Counted from the first letter of the stretch, positions 34,606 to 42,943 are shown. The stretch: DNA of 64,000 nt from Hyphomicrobium sp. CS1BSMeth3 (GCF_900117415.1 NZ_FPEI01000005.1:62001-126000); one strand, 5' to 3'. Notes: a model not told the origin generated them from the sequence alone. Numbers and translations: made by a program.

Positions 34606-36723
34606 TCACTTGGCCGCAAGCACGGTCGATTGGGAGTCGGGCTCGCCCGGATCTTCCGCGTTGAGGAAGGCGGGCAGCGCACCGGCGTCGTCCGTTGCCT
34701 CCCCATCACCACCGGCATCGAGATCGAGACCGCGCAGGGGCTCGGGAAGCCAATCGCTATCGGCGAGAAGCCGCTCGGCCTCCTTGGCCATGTCCGGCTT
34801 CTTCAGGTGATCAATCAATTGGACCGCCTGCTCGCCCTTGGCCTCGCGCACGGATTCGAGAATGCGCGCCTTGGTGATGCGTCCGAAGTAGTTGGAGACC
34901 GTCGGCCGCCAGCCCACTTCGGCCATGTCGAGGCCGAGCGCGTGGGCAAGGCGATCGGCCTCGGCGATGCGCTGCCGGACGCCATGCGGCGAGAGTGCAC
35001 TGCCGCCATAGCGATCGCCGCGCTCGTAGAGGGCATTGACGCCATAGCTGACGCAATGGGCCAGCAGCGCCATGCGGCTCGCCTCATCGAGAGCGTTGAG
35101 CCAGTCCCAGAGCGCGTCGTCATCATCGGGAAGATCGCGCTTCCAGCCCGCATGGCGTTCCTCGACGGCCTTCGCCGAAGGGCTGTCGTTGAGCCCATCG
35201 GGCTGCGCGGGGAAGAGGACCTCGCGGACAGATGCGTCGAGGCACGAGATCACGGTGCGATGACGGAATGTGTCGCGCACCAGCTTGTGAAGGAGCACCG
35301 TCGTGGCGACATGCGGATTGCCGGCAACGGCATCGCGCAATGCCAGTGTGCGATAGACGGTCAGCTCCGTCATCAGCCGTTCCGGCAGCGGCTTGATGCC
35401 ATCCTCCTCGTCTTCCTCGTCGGCTTCAGCGGGCTGGCCGCCAAGCGTGATGACCGTGCGCTGGATTGAAGGCGTCGCGGGATCGGCCTCGTCACCACGA
35501 TGTTCGCGTTCCTCGCCGCTCTCGACCGGCTCCGGCGCCTCGTCCTCCGGTCGGACGAAGCCGCGCTCGACGCGCAACCTACCGTCGGAGCTGACGCTGA
35601 TGAACGCGCCGGCACGCTTGACCTCGTCCGGATCAAACGTCAGTGGCCGTTCCTCGATCGCCTCGATGGCCTCTTGGATCTCCCCGAGCCGCCGGTCGAC
35701 CTCGTCCGGCACCTCCTCGGCATCCTGGTACTCGGCTTCGATCTTGGCCTGCTCCGTGTTCAAGGCCTTGAGCGTCTTCTTCTCCTTGGCCGTCATCGCC
35801 TTCTCGACACCATCGAGCTCGCGCGAACCGCGCGTGTGGCCGTAGGGGAAATCGCCGGCGACCTCGATCCACTTCCAGCCTTCGGCGGCGATGGTCTCGG
35901 CTTCCGTCTTCAGCTTGTCGGCAACCAGGCGGTCGAGAAGCGCCGCGTCCTGCAGCCAGCCGCCATCGTCGGCCTCGAAGAGATCGCGCAGGACGATGCC
36001 GCCGGCCGTCTCGTAGGCCTCGAGGCCGACAAAGCGTGCCCGCTTGTCCGAAGCGCGCACGGTCTGCTCGGTAAGCATCCGGCGGATGTGATGGGGCGTG
36101 TCGTTGTAGGAGTCGCCGACTGTCGCCCACACCTCCTCCTGGCGCGCATGATCGGTGCTCACGGTGAATGCCATGAGTTGCTCCAATGACATGCCATCGT
36201 CGGCATAGACCTCGAGTAGCCGCTCCGACACGGCCGCCAGACGCAGGCGTTGGCGCACGACGTTGACACCGATGAAGAAGGTGGCGGCGATCTCCTCTTC
36301 GCCAAGCCCCTTTCCGCGCAGCGTCTGGAAAGCTCGGAACTGATCGAGGGGGTGGAGCGGGGCGCGCTGGACATTTTCGGCGAGCGAGTCCTCCTCCGCC
36401 AGAGTCGTGGCGTCGACGTCTCGGATCACGCAGGGAACCGGCGCGGTCTTCGCCATGCGCTTCTGTTTGACGAGAAGCTGCAAGGCGCGATAGCGGCGCC
36501 CCCCGGCCGGCACCTCGTACATGCCGGTCTCGTTGCCGTCGTCGTCGAGCTGAGGACGGACGGTCAGCCCCTGGAGCAGCGAGCGTCGCGCGATGTCCTC
36601 GGCGAGTTCCTCGATCGAGATGCCCGCTTTCACGCGGCGGACATTCGCTTGGCTCAGAACGAGCTTGTTGAAGGGGATGTCGCGCGATGACGACAGAATG
36701 ATCTTTGGTTCGGCTTTGGCCAC
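34606..36723 (-). CDS. ParB/RepB/Spo0J family partition-like protein
   Basis: A 705-residue protein with an N-terminal ParB domain: IPFNKLVLSQANVRRVKAG, the GRRYRALQLL arginine patch, and DSLAENVQRAPLHPLDQFRAF, which together form the CTP-binding and DNA-entry region. A KorB-like helix-turn-helix follows (GEEEIAATFFIGVNVVRQRL, about 145-165). The long acidic middle region and C-terminal domain are much larger than chromosomal ParB (about 300 residues), as usual in this ICE family. The likely role is element maintenance or regulation. I use GTG 36723, preceded by GGAG. No ParA gene is nearby. Confidence 0.85.
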   Translation of the reverse strand: MAKAEPKIILSSSRDIPFNKLVLSQANVRRVKAGISIEELAEDIARRSLLQGLTVRPQLDDDGNETGMYEVPAGGRRYRALQLLVKQKRMAKTAPVPCVIRDVDATTLAEEDSLAENVQRAPLHPLDQFRAFQTLRGKGLGEEEIAATFFIGVNVVRQRLRLAAVSERLLEVYADDGMSLEQLMAFTVSTDHARQEEVWATVGDSYNDTPHHIRRMLTEQTVRASDKRARFVGLEAYETAGGIVLRDLFEADDGGWLQDAALLDRLVADKLKTEAETIAAEGWKWIEVAGDFPYGHTRGSRELDGVEKAMTAKEKKTLKALNTEQAKIEAEYQDAEEVPDEVDRRLGEIQEAIEAIEERPLTFDPDEVKRAGAFISVSSDGRLRVERGFVRPEDEAPEPVESGEEREHRGDEADPATPSIQRTVITLGGQPAEADEEDEEDGIKPLPERLMTELTVYRTLALRDAVAGNPHVATTVLLHKLVRDTFRHRTVISCLDASVREVLFPAQPDGLNDSPSAKAVEERHAGWKRDLPDDDDALWDWLNALDEASRMALLAHCVSYGVNALYERGDRYGGSALSPHGVRQRIAEADRLAHALGLDMAEVGWRPTVSNYFGRITKARILESVREAKGEQAVQLIDHLKKPDMAKEAERLLADSDWLPEPLRGLDLDAGGDGEATDDAGALPAFLNAEDPGEPDSQSTVLAAK

Positions 36724-37288
36724 GGCAGTTTCTCCGCGACGGGCCGGCGAGAGACCTTCTCTCATCCCTTCAGCCCGTCACGATAACTGCCGCCTCCCTC
36801 TGACTCTCTCCCCGGCAGCCGGCCGCTGGCCGTCCAACGGGCGCGTTGCGGTCGCGGTCTGCCGCGTTGCTCAACGACATGGCTTTTTGCGCATCGTGGC
36901 GTCGCGCCATCATGGTCCGCGCCCGGTGACCGTAACCCGACTGGGCCGAGACCCGCCGTGCGGGGCTCGGGCGAGCGGCCGCAGGCCGCGAGGTAGGGCC
37001 CGATAGCGGCCGCAGGCCGCGAAGGCGCCCAAACCCTTGTCCGAAATCACAAACCGCTGAAGCCGGGCGGCCGACCGAGAAGCTTTCAGACTCTGATCTT
37101 TCGCCGGCAGTCTTCCCACTCGGCATCCCGCTGGCGGCGTTTGCCAAACTTTATAGAGCTGAGTCGCAGAGATTTCGGCTCAGCAGGCCATCTCCTACAC
37201 GACTAGCGGCTGCCTCGCAGACTCTATCGGGAGCGCCACGAGTCAGGTACGATTCGCCCGAAGGGCGATATTGAAGAAAGGCCGAGCC
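36724..37288. other. Gap upstream of parB with two palindromic direct repeats
   Basis: No gene was recognised in these 565 bases, which separate the leftward parB-like gene from the rightward accessory cassette and so must hold both promoters. The stretch 36974-37022 holds two copies of an 18-base palindromic repeat (see separate entry). The rest is GC-rich sequence whose open frames are compositional. Confidence 0.5.
36974..37022. repeat. Two 18-bp palindromic repeats upstream of the ParB-family gene
   Basis: AGCGGCCGCAGGCCGCGA occurs at 36974-36991 and again at 37005-37022, a 31-base period. Each copy is a near-perfect palindrome (GCGGCC-GCA-GGCCGC). The position, 250-300 bases upstream of a ParB-family gene, makes it a candidate binding site such as a parS-like centromere or an operator. 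Confidence 0.55.
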
Positions 37289-38050
37289 GTGAGGACGATC
37301 AGGCAAAAGAAGATCGAAACGGACGCGGAGCTCTCGCCGGTCGTGTGCTGGACGCGCATGCAGGCGGAGGCGGGTCAGCCGATCGAGGCTATCATCGCCC
37401 GCAAGGAATTGGAGCGGAAAGCTGGAGACGGCTTGTTTTGCTGGGGCATTGGCAGCGCACCGCCGCGGAGCCTCGGCGAGGTGTCGCGGGGAGGCAGGGA
37501 AGTCGACGTCGTGTTCTCGCTGATGAAGTCGCGGCCGAAGCCGGCAGACGTGACGCCTGCGGGTCTCGTCGTGTGGCGAAGCTACATCGACGCGGAGGGC
37601 CGGGAGCGTGACTTGCCCGTGAACAGTCTCATTACGAGCGGTGCGAAGTCCGGCGGTCGGTCGCACTACGCGCTGATGTGCCGTACGGACCAGGCGTTGG
37701 CTCTCGATGACCTCGGACCTTTCGATCCTTCGATTTGGCGCAACGTGTCGGAGGCCGGGCGTCCGGTTGGCGCTTCGCAAGTGACGGCCCTGGTGAGGCG
37801 CGTGGGGGACACGATTGGCAGCGCCGCCTACCGCGTCAACCTGCGAGCCGTGCTCACGAAAGGCTATTGGGTGAAGCTCGGTAGTCCCTTGCAGATCCCG
37901 AAGAGAAAGCAGGGCGAGTTGCTGGAGGCTCTGCAGGACCTTGCTCATATCTCGCCGTCGGACTGGCTGCGGCTGGTGATGGGTCTCAAATGGGAAGGTC
38001 GGCGCCGGCGGAAGAGCGGAGAGCAGCAGCTGGCCCTGTTCGCAGCCTGA
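37289..38050 (+). CDS. Hypothetical protein, first gene of the convergent five-gene cassette
   Basis: A 253-residue protein that I do not recognise. It contains DGLFCWGIGSAPPRSLGEV, VDVVFSLMKSRPKPADVTP and a Ser/Gly-rich HYALMCRTDQALAL segment. The spacing of Trp, Gly and Pro hints at a small beta-barrel (PUA/EVE-like) fold, but that is a guess. The C-terminus is basic and ends QLALFAA. I use GTG 37289, seven bases after AAAGG; the TTG at 37271 is the alternative. It is followed 14 bases later by the HTH-peptidase gene, so the three rightward genes form an operon. Confidence 0.65.
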   Translation: MRTIRQKKIETDAELSPVVCWTRMQAEAGQPIEAIIARKELERKAGDGLFCWGIGSAPPRSLGEVSRGGREVDVVFSLMKSRPKPADVTPAGLVVWRSYIDAEGRERDLPVNSLITSGAKSGGRSHYALMCRTDQALALDDLGPFDPSIWRNVSEAGRPVGASQVTALVRRVGDTIGSAAYRVNLRAVLTKGYWVKLGSPLQIPKRKQGELLEALQDLAHISPSDWLRLVMGLKWEGRRRRKSGEQQLALFAA

Positions 38051-38064
38051 GGAGGTGAGCGGAC

Positions 38065-39063
38065 GTGGATGTCGACGCGAAGAAGCTGCGGAAGACGCTG
38101 CGAGAGTCGGGCCTGAGCAACCGCGTCATCGAAGCGGCTTGGCCGGATTGGTGGAGCGATGGCGCCAACAGCTCGCCGTCGGCGCGGGCCGAGCTTTGCT
38201 TCGCGGTGGCAAGAAAACTGGGGCTGTCGCCCAAATCGCTGTTCGATGAACGGGTGGAGTTCGTCTGGCGCGATCATGCGCGCTTCAAGCATGTCACGGC
38301 CGAGAGCGAGGCTGAACGTGGCGCGCTCGGCTCGTTCGGCGTATCGATCGGCCGGCAGCTGATCGCGATGACGGGCGCCGGTGTCGCATGGGGAGGGATC
38401 ACAGCCGGTGAGCTCAGGCGCATGATTCTTGCCCATAACGCCTATGTGGATCTGCAGAGCCTGCTCTCGACCTGCTGGGGGCTAGGCACCCCCGTCATCC
38501 ATCTGAAGGTGTTCCCGCTGCCTGCCAAGTCGATGCATGCGATGGTGGTCAAGGCGGACGGACGGTATGCCATCCTTCTGGGCAAGGACGGCAATTATCC
38601 TGCACCGATCGCCTTCACGCTGGCGCATGAGCTGGGACACATGATCCTGGGCCACCTGGCAGACGGTGGCTCGATCGTTGACCTTGAGGAGCCGGGCAGC
38701 ACGGGCCCCGATGCCGATCCCGAGGAAAGGGCGGCCGACGAGTTCGCGCTCGAGATCCTGACCGGGACGAAGGAGCCTGTGATCCAGCCCGATACCATTC
38801 GCTTCGGAGCAAGGGCGCTGGCGGAGGCGGTCAAGGAAGCGGGACCGAGGGAGCGGATCGAGCCCGGGACCCTGGCAATGTGTTACGCCTATCAGAGCGG
38901 CGAATGGGCGAAGGGGATGGCGAGCCTGCGGTCGATCTATACCGAGGCGAAACCGGTCCGTGAGGAAGTGAACCGAATTGCGTCGGGTCAGCTCGACTGG
39001 TCGGCGGTCAGCGATGACATGGGCGACTATATCAGGGTCGTGGCGGGGACGGGGGATGCCTGA
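38065..39063 (+). CDS. HTH domain - ImmA/IrrE metallopeptidase
   Basis: A 332-residue protein. The N-terminal part (MDVDAKKLRKTLRESGLSNR to about residue 75) is a short helical region resembling an XRE-type helix-turn-helix. The centre contains the zinc-peptidase motif FTLAHELGHMILGH (HELGH about 188-192), and a downstream acidic helix DPEERAADEFALEIL provides the third zinc ligand typical of ImmA/IrrE proteins. Such peptidases cleave repressors or antitoxins to switch on mobile-element or stress genes. GTG 38065 follows GAGGAGG. Its stop overlaps the ATG of the PIN-like gene. The natural substrate could be an accessory regulator nearby, but that is not shown. Confidence 0.82.
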   Translation: MDVDAKKLRKTLRESGLSNRVIEAAWPDWWSDGANSSPSARAELCFAVARKLGLSPKSLFDERVEFVWRDHARFKHVTAESEAERGALGSFGVSIGRQLIAMTGAGVAWGGITAGELRRMILAHNAYVDLQSLLSTCWGLGTPVIHLKVFPLPAKSMHAMVVKADGRYAILLGKDGNYPAPIAFTLAHELGHMILGHLADGGSIVDLEEPGSTGPDADPEERAADEFALEILTGTKEPVIQPDTIRFGARALAEAVKEAGPRERIEPGTLAMCYAYQSGEWAKGMASLRSIYTEAKPVREEVNRIASGQLDWSAVSDDMGDYIRVVAGTGDA

Positions 39064-39703
39064 GGCCGATCTGGTCGACAGCGATGTGGTCTTTAAGCTG
39101 AGCTGCTACGACTTGGGGGCGGCCTTCCAGGGGACGTTCGAGGGGCGGGAGAAACCGCGCCGCCTGGGCCTCGCGCAATTCGTGCTGCCGAAGAAGATCC
39201 GGAAGTCGTCGCGGGTGCGCGACAAGGACGCCGCGCTGCGCAATCTCGAGGTGCTGCTGGCCTGGGCCGAAGGCGTCGAGCCTACCGATACCGAGCTCGC
39301 GCTCGCTGCAGAGATCGAAGATATCGCGCGGACTACGAACCTTGCGTTCGACGGCGGCGAGAGCCAATTGCTGGCCGTGCTGCTCGTTCGAGGACCGGAA
39401 AAGCTCTATACGGGCGACAAGAGGGCGATCGTGGCGCTGCGCGCGATCACAGTGGTGCTGGCGCGCGAGGTGGAGGTCGCCGGCCGCGTGGTCTGCTTCG
39501 AGCAGGTGCTGATGATGCTGCTTGAGCTGCTGGGCGACAAGGAGCTAGCGGCGCGCGTGTGCCGCGAGGCGGATATCGACAAGACGGCGGCGATCTGCTG
39601 CGGGTGCGCGAGCGGGGGCAGCGACAAGGGTAATATGATCGATGGGCTCCAGAGCTACATCGCGCACCTACGGGAGCACAGCGGGACGGGACTGTCCGCC
39701 TAG
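39056..39703 (+). CDS. PIN-like nuclease domain protein
   Basis: A 215-residue protein with the spaced acidic residues of a PIN-fold RNase: VDSDVVFKL (Asp8 and Asp10), AFDGGESQLLA (Asp99/Glu102) and YTGDKRAIVAL (Asp121). These correspond to the four-acid metal site of VapC-like toxins. The C-terminus is Cys-rich (ICCGCASGG) and could bind metal. ATG 39056 overlaps the HTH-ImmA/IrrE stop by eight bases. There is no small antitoxin gene upstream, so the peptidase or the first gene of the operon may be the control element. The gene ends one base before the stop of the convergent gene. Confidence 0.7.
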   Translation: MPEADLVDSDVVFKLSCYDLGAAFQGTFEGREKPRRLGLAQFVLPKKIRKSSRVRDKDAALRNLEVLLAWAEGVEPTDTELALAAEIEDIARTTNLAFDGGESQLLAVLLVRGPEKLYTGDKRAIVALRAITVVLAREVEVAGRVVCFEQVLMMLLELLGDKELAARVCREADIDKTAAICCGCASGGSDKGNMIDGLQSYIAHLREHSGTGLSA

Positions 39704-39704
39704 C

Positions 39705-40286
39705 TCAGCGGTGGTCGCGCAGGAAGACGGCATAGGGATCGGCCAGCTCGGCCACCAGGTCGATCTTGATCAGGTCCTTCTCCGGCTGATTGGTGCGCTC
39801 GGGCTCGGGCAGGATTTCGAGGCAGGCCTTGTCGACACGGCCCTGCACGTAGCGGCTGCCGAGGCGGCCGCGCTGATTACCGACGGCGACCCTGGTCTGG
39901 TTGAGCGGGAGAAGGTGTTCCTCGCGCCGGAGATCCTTGATCACCAGTGCGAAGCGGGAGCCGCGCACGTTGACCGTCTCGGGTACGGCCAGCCACTCGA
40001 TGCCATCGGGGGAGTACTCGGTGGCGCGCAGCGGCTCCGCGAAATGGTTCGACTGCATGGCCTGCATGCAGAGGAGGATCGGTTCCTTGCGGGCGGCCAT
40101 CTCATCGGCAAAGGGTTGCACCATGGTTCGCGGGTGGCAGGTGTTGCCGCCATAGCCCCACATGGCGAAGCCGGTGTCGGTGATCTCCTTGGATTTGCGC
40201 GCAATGATGTCTTCAAGAGTTTCCTGTGCGTGGGTACCGACCTTCATGAAGAGGACAGCGGCCCCCGGGCGTACAATCGTGGTCAT
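39705..40286 (-). CDS. Hypothetical protein coupled to the BpsA-like enzyme
   Basis: A 193-residue protein that I do not recognise. Features: AVLFMKVGTHAQETLEDIIA, GFAMWGYGGNTCHPRTMVQP, and a C-terminal KIDLVAELADPYAVFLRDHR. The aromatic and Gly-rich centre with His and Cys could form a catalytic or binding site. Its ATG overlaps the stop of the upstream BpsA-like gene by four bases (ATGA), so the two are made together. Its stop lies one base from the end of the PIN-like gene on the opposite strand. Confidence 0.65.
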   Translation of the reverse strand: MTTIVRPGAAVLFMKVGTHAQETLEDIIARKSKEITDTGFAMWGYGGNTCHPRTMVQPFADEMAARKEPILLCMQAMQSNHFAEPLRATEYSPDGIEWLAVPETVNVRGSRFALVIKDLRREEHLLPLNQTRVAVGNQRGRLGSRYVQGRVDKACLEILPEPERTNQPEKDLIKIDLVAELADPYAVFLRDHR

Positions 40287-41113
40287 GTCTTATCCATCAG
40301 CTCGAGGTGGTATTCGTCGTCGTGCGCCATCCCGTAGTTGAGGGTCTTGCGTTCGCGGATATAGCGGGCCCGCGGCGCTTTTGATCGGCCGTAGAAATTT
40401 GCCAAACGCTGCGGGTCGGTGATGGGATCGCTGGCGATGGCGCGGCCGTTGCCGGGCAGGGCGCTGATCGCGAGATTGCAGGAGCGCAGCTCCGGCGCGT
40501 CATCGAGGTGATAGAGATGCAGCCGTGGCGCCATGCGGGATACGTAGAAGCCCCGATCGAGGGCGAACGATTGGGCGCTCGCCAGGACCTGTTTCGGCCA
40601 GTCGAGCTCCTCGTCGTCGGCAATGACGACGAGACCGTGACCGTCATAGCCGATTGCTTCCATGCCTCGCTGCGTGAAGACGTTGACGCTCTCGCCGTTG
40701 TTGGAGGCACCCCACGGCGGGTTGGTGTAGAAGCAGTCGAACTTCGGCACGGACGGAAAGGCGTCGAGGCAATTGTAGAGGGTCGCGTCCAGATGCTCGA
40801 GCCGCTCCTTGTCGGCGAAGCGCTTGACCGCCTGAACGATGCGCTCATCGAAGTCGAAGACGGTGATGCGCGACGGACCGTAGTCGATGATGCCGCGGTT
40901 CTGGAGGTAGGCGACACAGATGCTGATGGCGTCGCCGTCACCGATGAAGGCGAGGCGTTTGGCGTCGGCCCAGCTGGCGACGAACTCGCTCTGCATCACC
41001 ATGTCGCCGGTCTTCATATAGATCTGGTCGAACTCGCGGAGCGGGCGTGGACGATTCTGCACAACGTCCGAGATGGCGTTGATGGCCTGCTTGAGATCGA
41101 TCGGTTTCGTCAT
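40283..41113 (-). CDS. BpsA-like (DUF43) SAM-family transferase
   Basis: A 276-residue Rossmann-fold protein with KRLAFIGDGDAISICVAYL (GDGD about 58-61) and RITVFDFDERIVQAVKRFA (Asp87/Asp89). DCFYTNPPWGASNNGESVNV (131-135) corresponds to the NPPxG catalytic loop. These are the hallmarks of the branched-chain polyamine synthase (bis-aminopropyl spermidine synthase) / DUF43 group, related to methyltransferases. In BpsA the substrate is decarboxylated SAM and a polyamine. Whether this protein modifies polyamine, nucleic acid or protein cannot be told. It is the upstream member of a two-gene leftward operon. Confidence 0.7.
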   Translation of the reverse strand: MTKPIDLKQAINAISDVVQNRPRPLREFDQIYMKTGDMVMQSEFVASWADAKRLAFIGDGDAISICVAYLQNRGIIDYGPSRITVFDFDERIVQAVKRFADKERLEHLDATLYNCLDAFPSVPKFDCFYTNPPWGASNNGESVNVFTQRGMEAIGYDGHGLVVIADDEELDWPKQVLASAQSFALDRGFYVSRMAPRLHLYHLDDAPELRSCNLAISALPGNGRAIASDPITDPQRLANFYGRSKAPRARYIRERKTLNYGMAHDDEYHLELMDKT

Positions 41114-41691
41114 CGGTCACCTGCGGCACGACGCGCCCATACCCGTGTGAATATTGTCTCACCTCGACGGCGAAACGCGCCCACCCACCGCGTTGCGACA
41201 CAACGCCTGAATTGGGCATCGAACTACGGGCTGCTTGAAGTCTTACACCAGATTCGATCGTGCCGCCGCAGGGGGCAATGTCGTTAAGCCGACGGTGCCC
41301 AGATCGCCCAGGTTCGGGTCAAGCAGGTTGCCGACGGCGACTGCCAGCTCCATGTCTCTGGCGGCCACGGCGAGCTATGTCAGACGCGGCTACACGCCAA
41401 TGTGCACATTTGGAAGAGGTCCCCCGTGTGGGGCGTGTAGAGAAACGTCCCATCGCCGCCCGTCGTGGACCGTGGGCCATCTGCCGAATAAGTTCCAACT
41501 AACTAACTAAACAAACAAACTAACAAACCGCCGACCTCTTGGAGAGGCACGGCAGGCTGCCGAATAAGTTGGAACTAATTAAACTAACTAACTAATCCCT
41601 GATCTGTTGAAGACACAGGATCTGATGCGCCCGGCGAACGGGTCCGGTCGGTGCCGTATGCGCGTCGTCGAGCCCTGGGACACCAGTAGTC
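41114..41691. other. Gap with AT-rich tandem motifs between two leftward genes
   Basis: No gene was recognised in these 578 bases between the BpsA-like gene and the Fic gene. The first 120 bases presumably carry the promoter of the BpsA-like operon. The right half holds an unusual pair of repeats built of TAAC and AAAC units (see 41481-41595). Short ORFs here have no support. Confidence 0.5.
41481..41595. repeat. Duplicated CTGCCGAATAAGTT motif with TAAC/AAAC simple repeats
   Basis: CTGCCGAATAAGTT occurs at 41481-41494 and at 41557-41570, a 76-base spacing. The first is followed by CCAACTAACTAACTAAACAA and further AAAC/TAAC units, the second by GGAACTAATTAAACTAACTA. The AT-rich tetranucleotide runs stand out sharply from the surrounding GC-rich DNA and put stop codons in all frames. 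Confidence 0.7.
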
Positions 41692-42279
41692 TCAGGACGT
41701 CGCAAACGCGATGAGCGCCTCGAAATCGTGATCGTCCGCCCGCTTCAGCGCGGCGATGTAGGCGGCGCGTGCCGCGCCGGTGTCGATGAGTGAGGTCGAG
41801 CCCCAAGTGAGCGGTGCGGCCTTCATGCGGTGGACGACGATGTCGGCCATGGCGCGGGTGCAGCGCCCGTTGCCGTTGACGAACGGATGCACGAGTACGA
41901 GCCTGTGATGCAGGCGGATCGCCAGCTCGTGTGCGCCGTAGGTCTCATGCTCGGCCCAGTAACGGGCGTCGTCGAGGGCCGCTCGGACCCGTACCGGGAC
42001 TTCGTGCGGCGGTACGTTGCCGATATTGACCTCATGGGCGCGGTAGGCGCCGGCCCACGTCCACACCGTGCCGAACATGCGCCTGTGCAGCTCGGTGAGA
42101 TAGCTGTCGGTGAGATGATCCCTGCGCGAGCGCAGCGCCCAGGCGCGGCCCTCCGTAACATTGAGTGCCTCGATCTCGTTGAGCTGCCGGCGATCGACGA
42201 CCGGCACGCGCAGCGCATGGACTTCCTCGGGCCTGAGCGGCGTCGCGTTGTTCGGCTGCTCGAACAGGTTGTCAGCCAT
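41692..42279 (-). CDS. Mobile mystery protein B (Fic/DOC family)
   Basis: A 195-residue Fic-domain protein. The core motif HPFVNGNGRCTR (131-142) matches HPFxxGNGR, whose His transfers AMP or another nucleotide to a hydroxyl of a target protein. The start MADNLFEQPNNATPLRPEEV and the length fit the family called mobile mystery protein B, found beside mobile mystery protein A on mobile elements. The start used is ATG 42279, which overlaps the end of the upstream gene by eight bases. No inhibitory Fic helix (S/TxxxE(G/N)) was identified with confidence. Confidence 0.82.
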   Translation of the reverse strand: MADNLFEQPNNATPLRPEEVHALRVPVVDRRQLNEIEALNVTEGRAWALRSRRDHLTDSYLTELHRRMFGTVWTWAGAYRAHEVNIGNVPPHEVPVRVRAALDDARYWAEHETYGAHELAIRLHHRLVLVHPFVNGNGRCTRAMADIVVHRMKAAPLTWGSTSLIDTGAARAAYIAALKRADDHDFEALIAFATS

Positions 42280-42730
42280 CGCGCCAGAGATCCTTCTCGG
42301 TGATGTGACGCGCGATGTACTCGTCGATGCGCTCGGCGTCGATGCCCGTCGCCTGGTCCTCGAGCTGCATGGTACGCTCGACGGCAGCGAGCTCGTGCGC
42401 GGCCCGCTCGCGGGCGCGGCGTTGGACCATGGCATCGAGCGGCTCGCGTGGCAGCAGCGCATAGACGAGGTCGCAGCCGAGCGCGTCGGCGGCGTCGCGG
42501 AGCTGGCTCAACTTGATGTCGCCGGAGCGTTCCCGCTGTTCGAGCAGGGAGACGCGCTGCTTGTGCAGGCCGAGGCGGCTGGCCAGAGTCTCCTGCGGCA
42601 TGCCGATGGCCTTGCGGATGGCAGCGATCCAGCCTTGGTGCAGGGACGGCAGTTGGCGGATGGCCGCAGTGGCCGGCAACTGGCGGTCGAGCGCCCGCCG
42701 CGCGGCTCTGAGGGTCGGGTTGAGGGACAT
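42272..42730 (-). CDS. Mobile mystery protein A (helix-turn-helix)
   Basis: A 152-residue protein with a central helix-turn-helix: WIAAIRKAIGMPQETLASRL, then GLHKQRVSLLEQRERSG (about 36-70). It ends in a helical region (MVQRRARERAAHELAAVERT). Length and layout fit mobile mystery protein A, the constant partner of protein B. The two probably act as a regulated pair, with A as DNA-binding antitoxin or repressor. I use ATG 42730; the longer ORF to 42862 would run through the palindromic operator-like sequence upstream. Confidence 0.78.
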   Translation of the reverse strand: MSLNPTLRAARRALDRQLPATAAIRQLPSLHQGWIAAIRKAIGMPQETLASRLGLHKQRVSLLEQRERSGDIKLSQLRDAADALGCDLVYALLPREPLDAMVQRRARERAAHELAAVERTMQLEDQATGIDAERIDEYIARHITEKDLWRDG

Positions 42731-42766
42731 CTGGTCACCGATTCGATTGACGTAGCCCAGACTTAG

Positions 42767-42784
42767 GTCAATAGAATAATTGAC
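42767..42784. promoter_or_regulatory. Palindromic operator candidate upstream of mobile mystery protein A
   Basis: GTCAAT-N6-ATTGAC is a perfect inverted repeat located 37 bases upstream of the ATG at 42730. It is AT-rich amid GC-rich DNA and well placed to overlap a promoter. The HTH protein encoded immediately downstream is the natural candidate to bind it. Confidence 0.5.
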
Positions 42785-42798
42785 CATATATGCCTGTA

Positions 42799-42855
42799 AG
42801 TCAACGATATTGATGTCTATATGATGAGTACAGTCAACGACTATGATGTCTGATG
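42799..42855. repeat. Imperfect direct repeat in the mmyA-dnaE2 divergent region
   Basis: AGTCAACGATATTGATGTCT starts at 42799 and AGTCAACGACTATGATGTCT at 42832, a 33-base period. The bases lie between the leftward HTH gene and the rightward dnaE2 gene and could be regulatory sites for either. Confidence 0.5.
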
Positions 42856-42943
42856 CTACCACGTGTTGACAATGTTCCTTATTTGTTCATAGAAAAGTTC
42901 CCCTGTGCCGCCCCCGTCGCGGGCTTTCAGGGTGGAAGTTGTC

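Noticed and set aside
41481-41595. CRISPR array
   Set aside because: Only two motif copies with simple-sequence tails, no regular spacers and no cas genes in the window.
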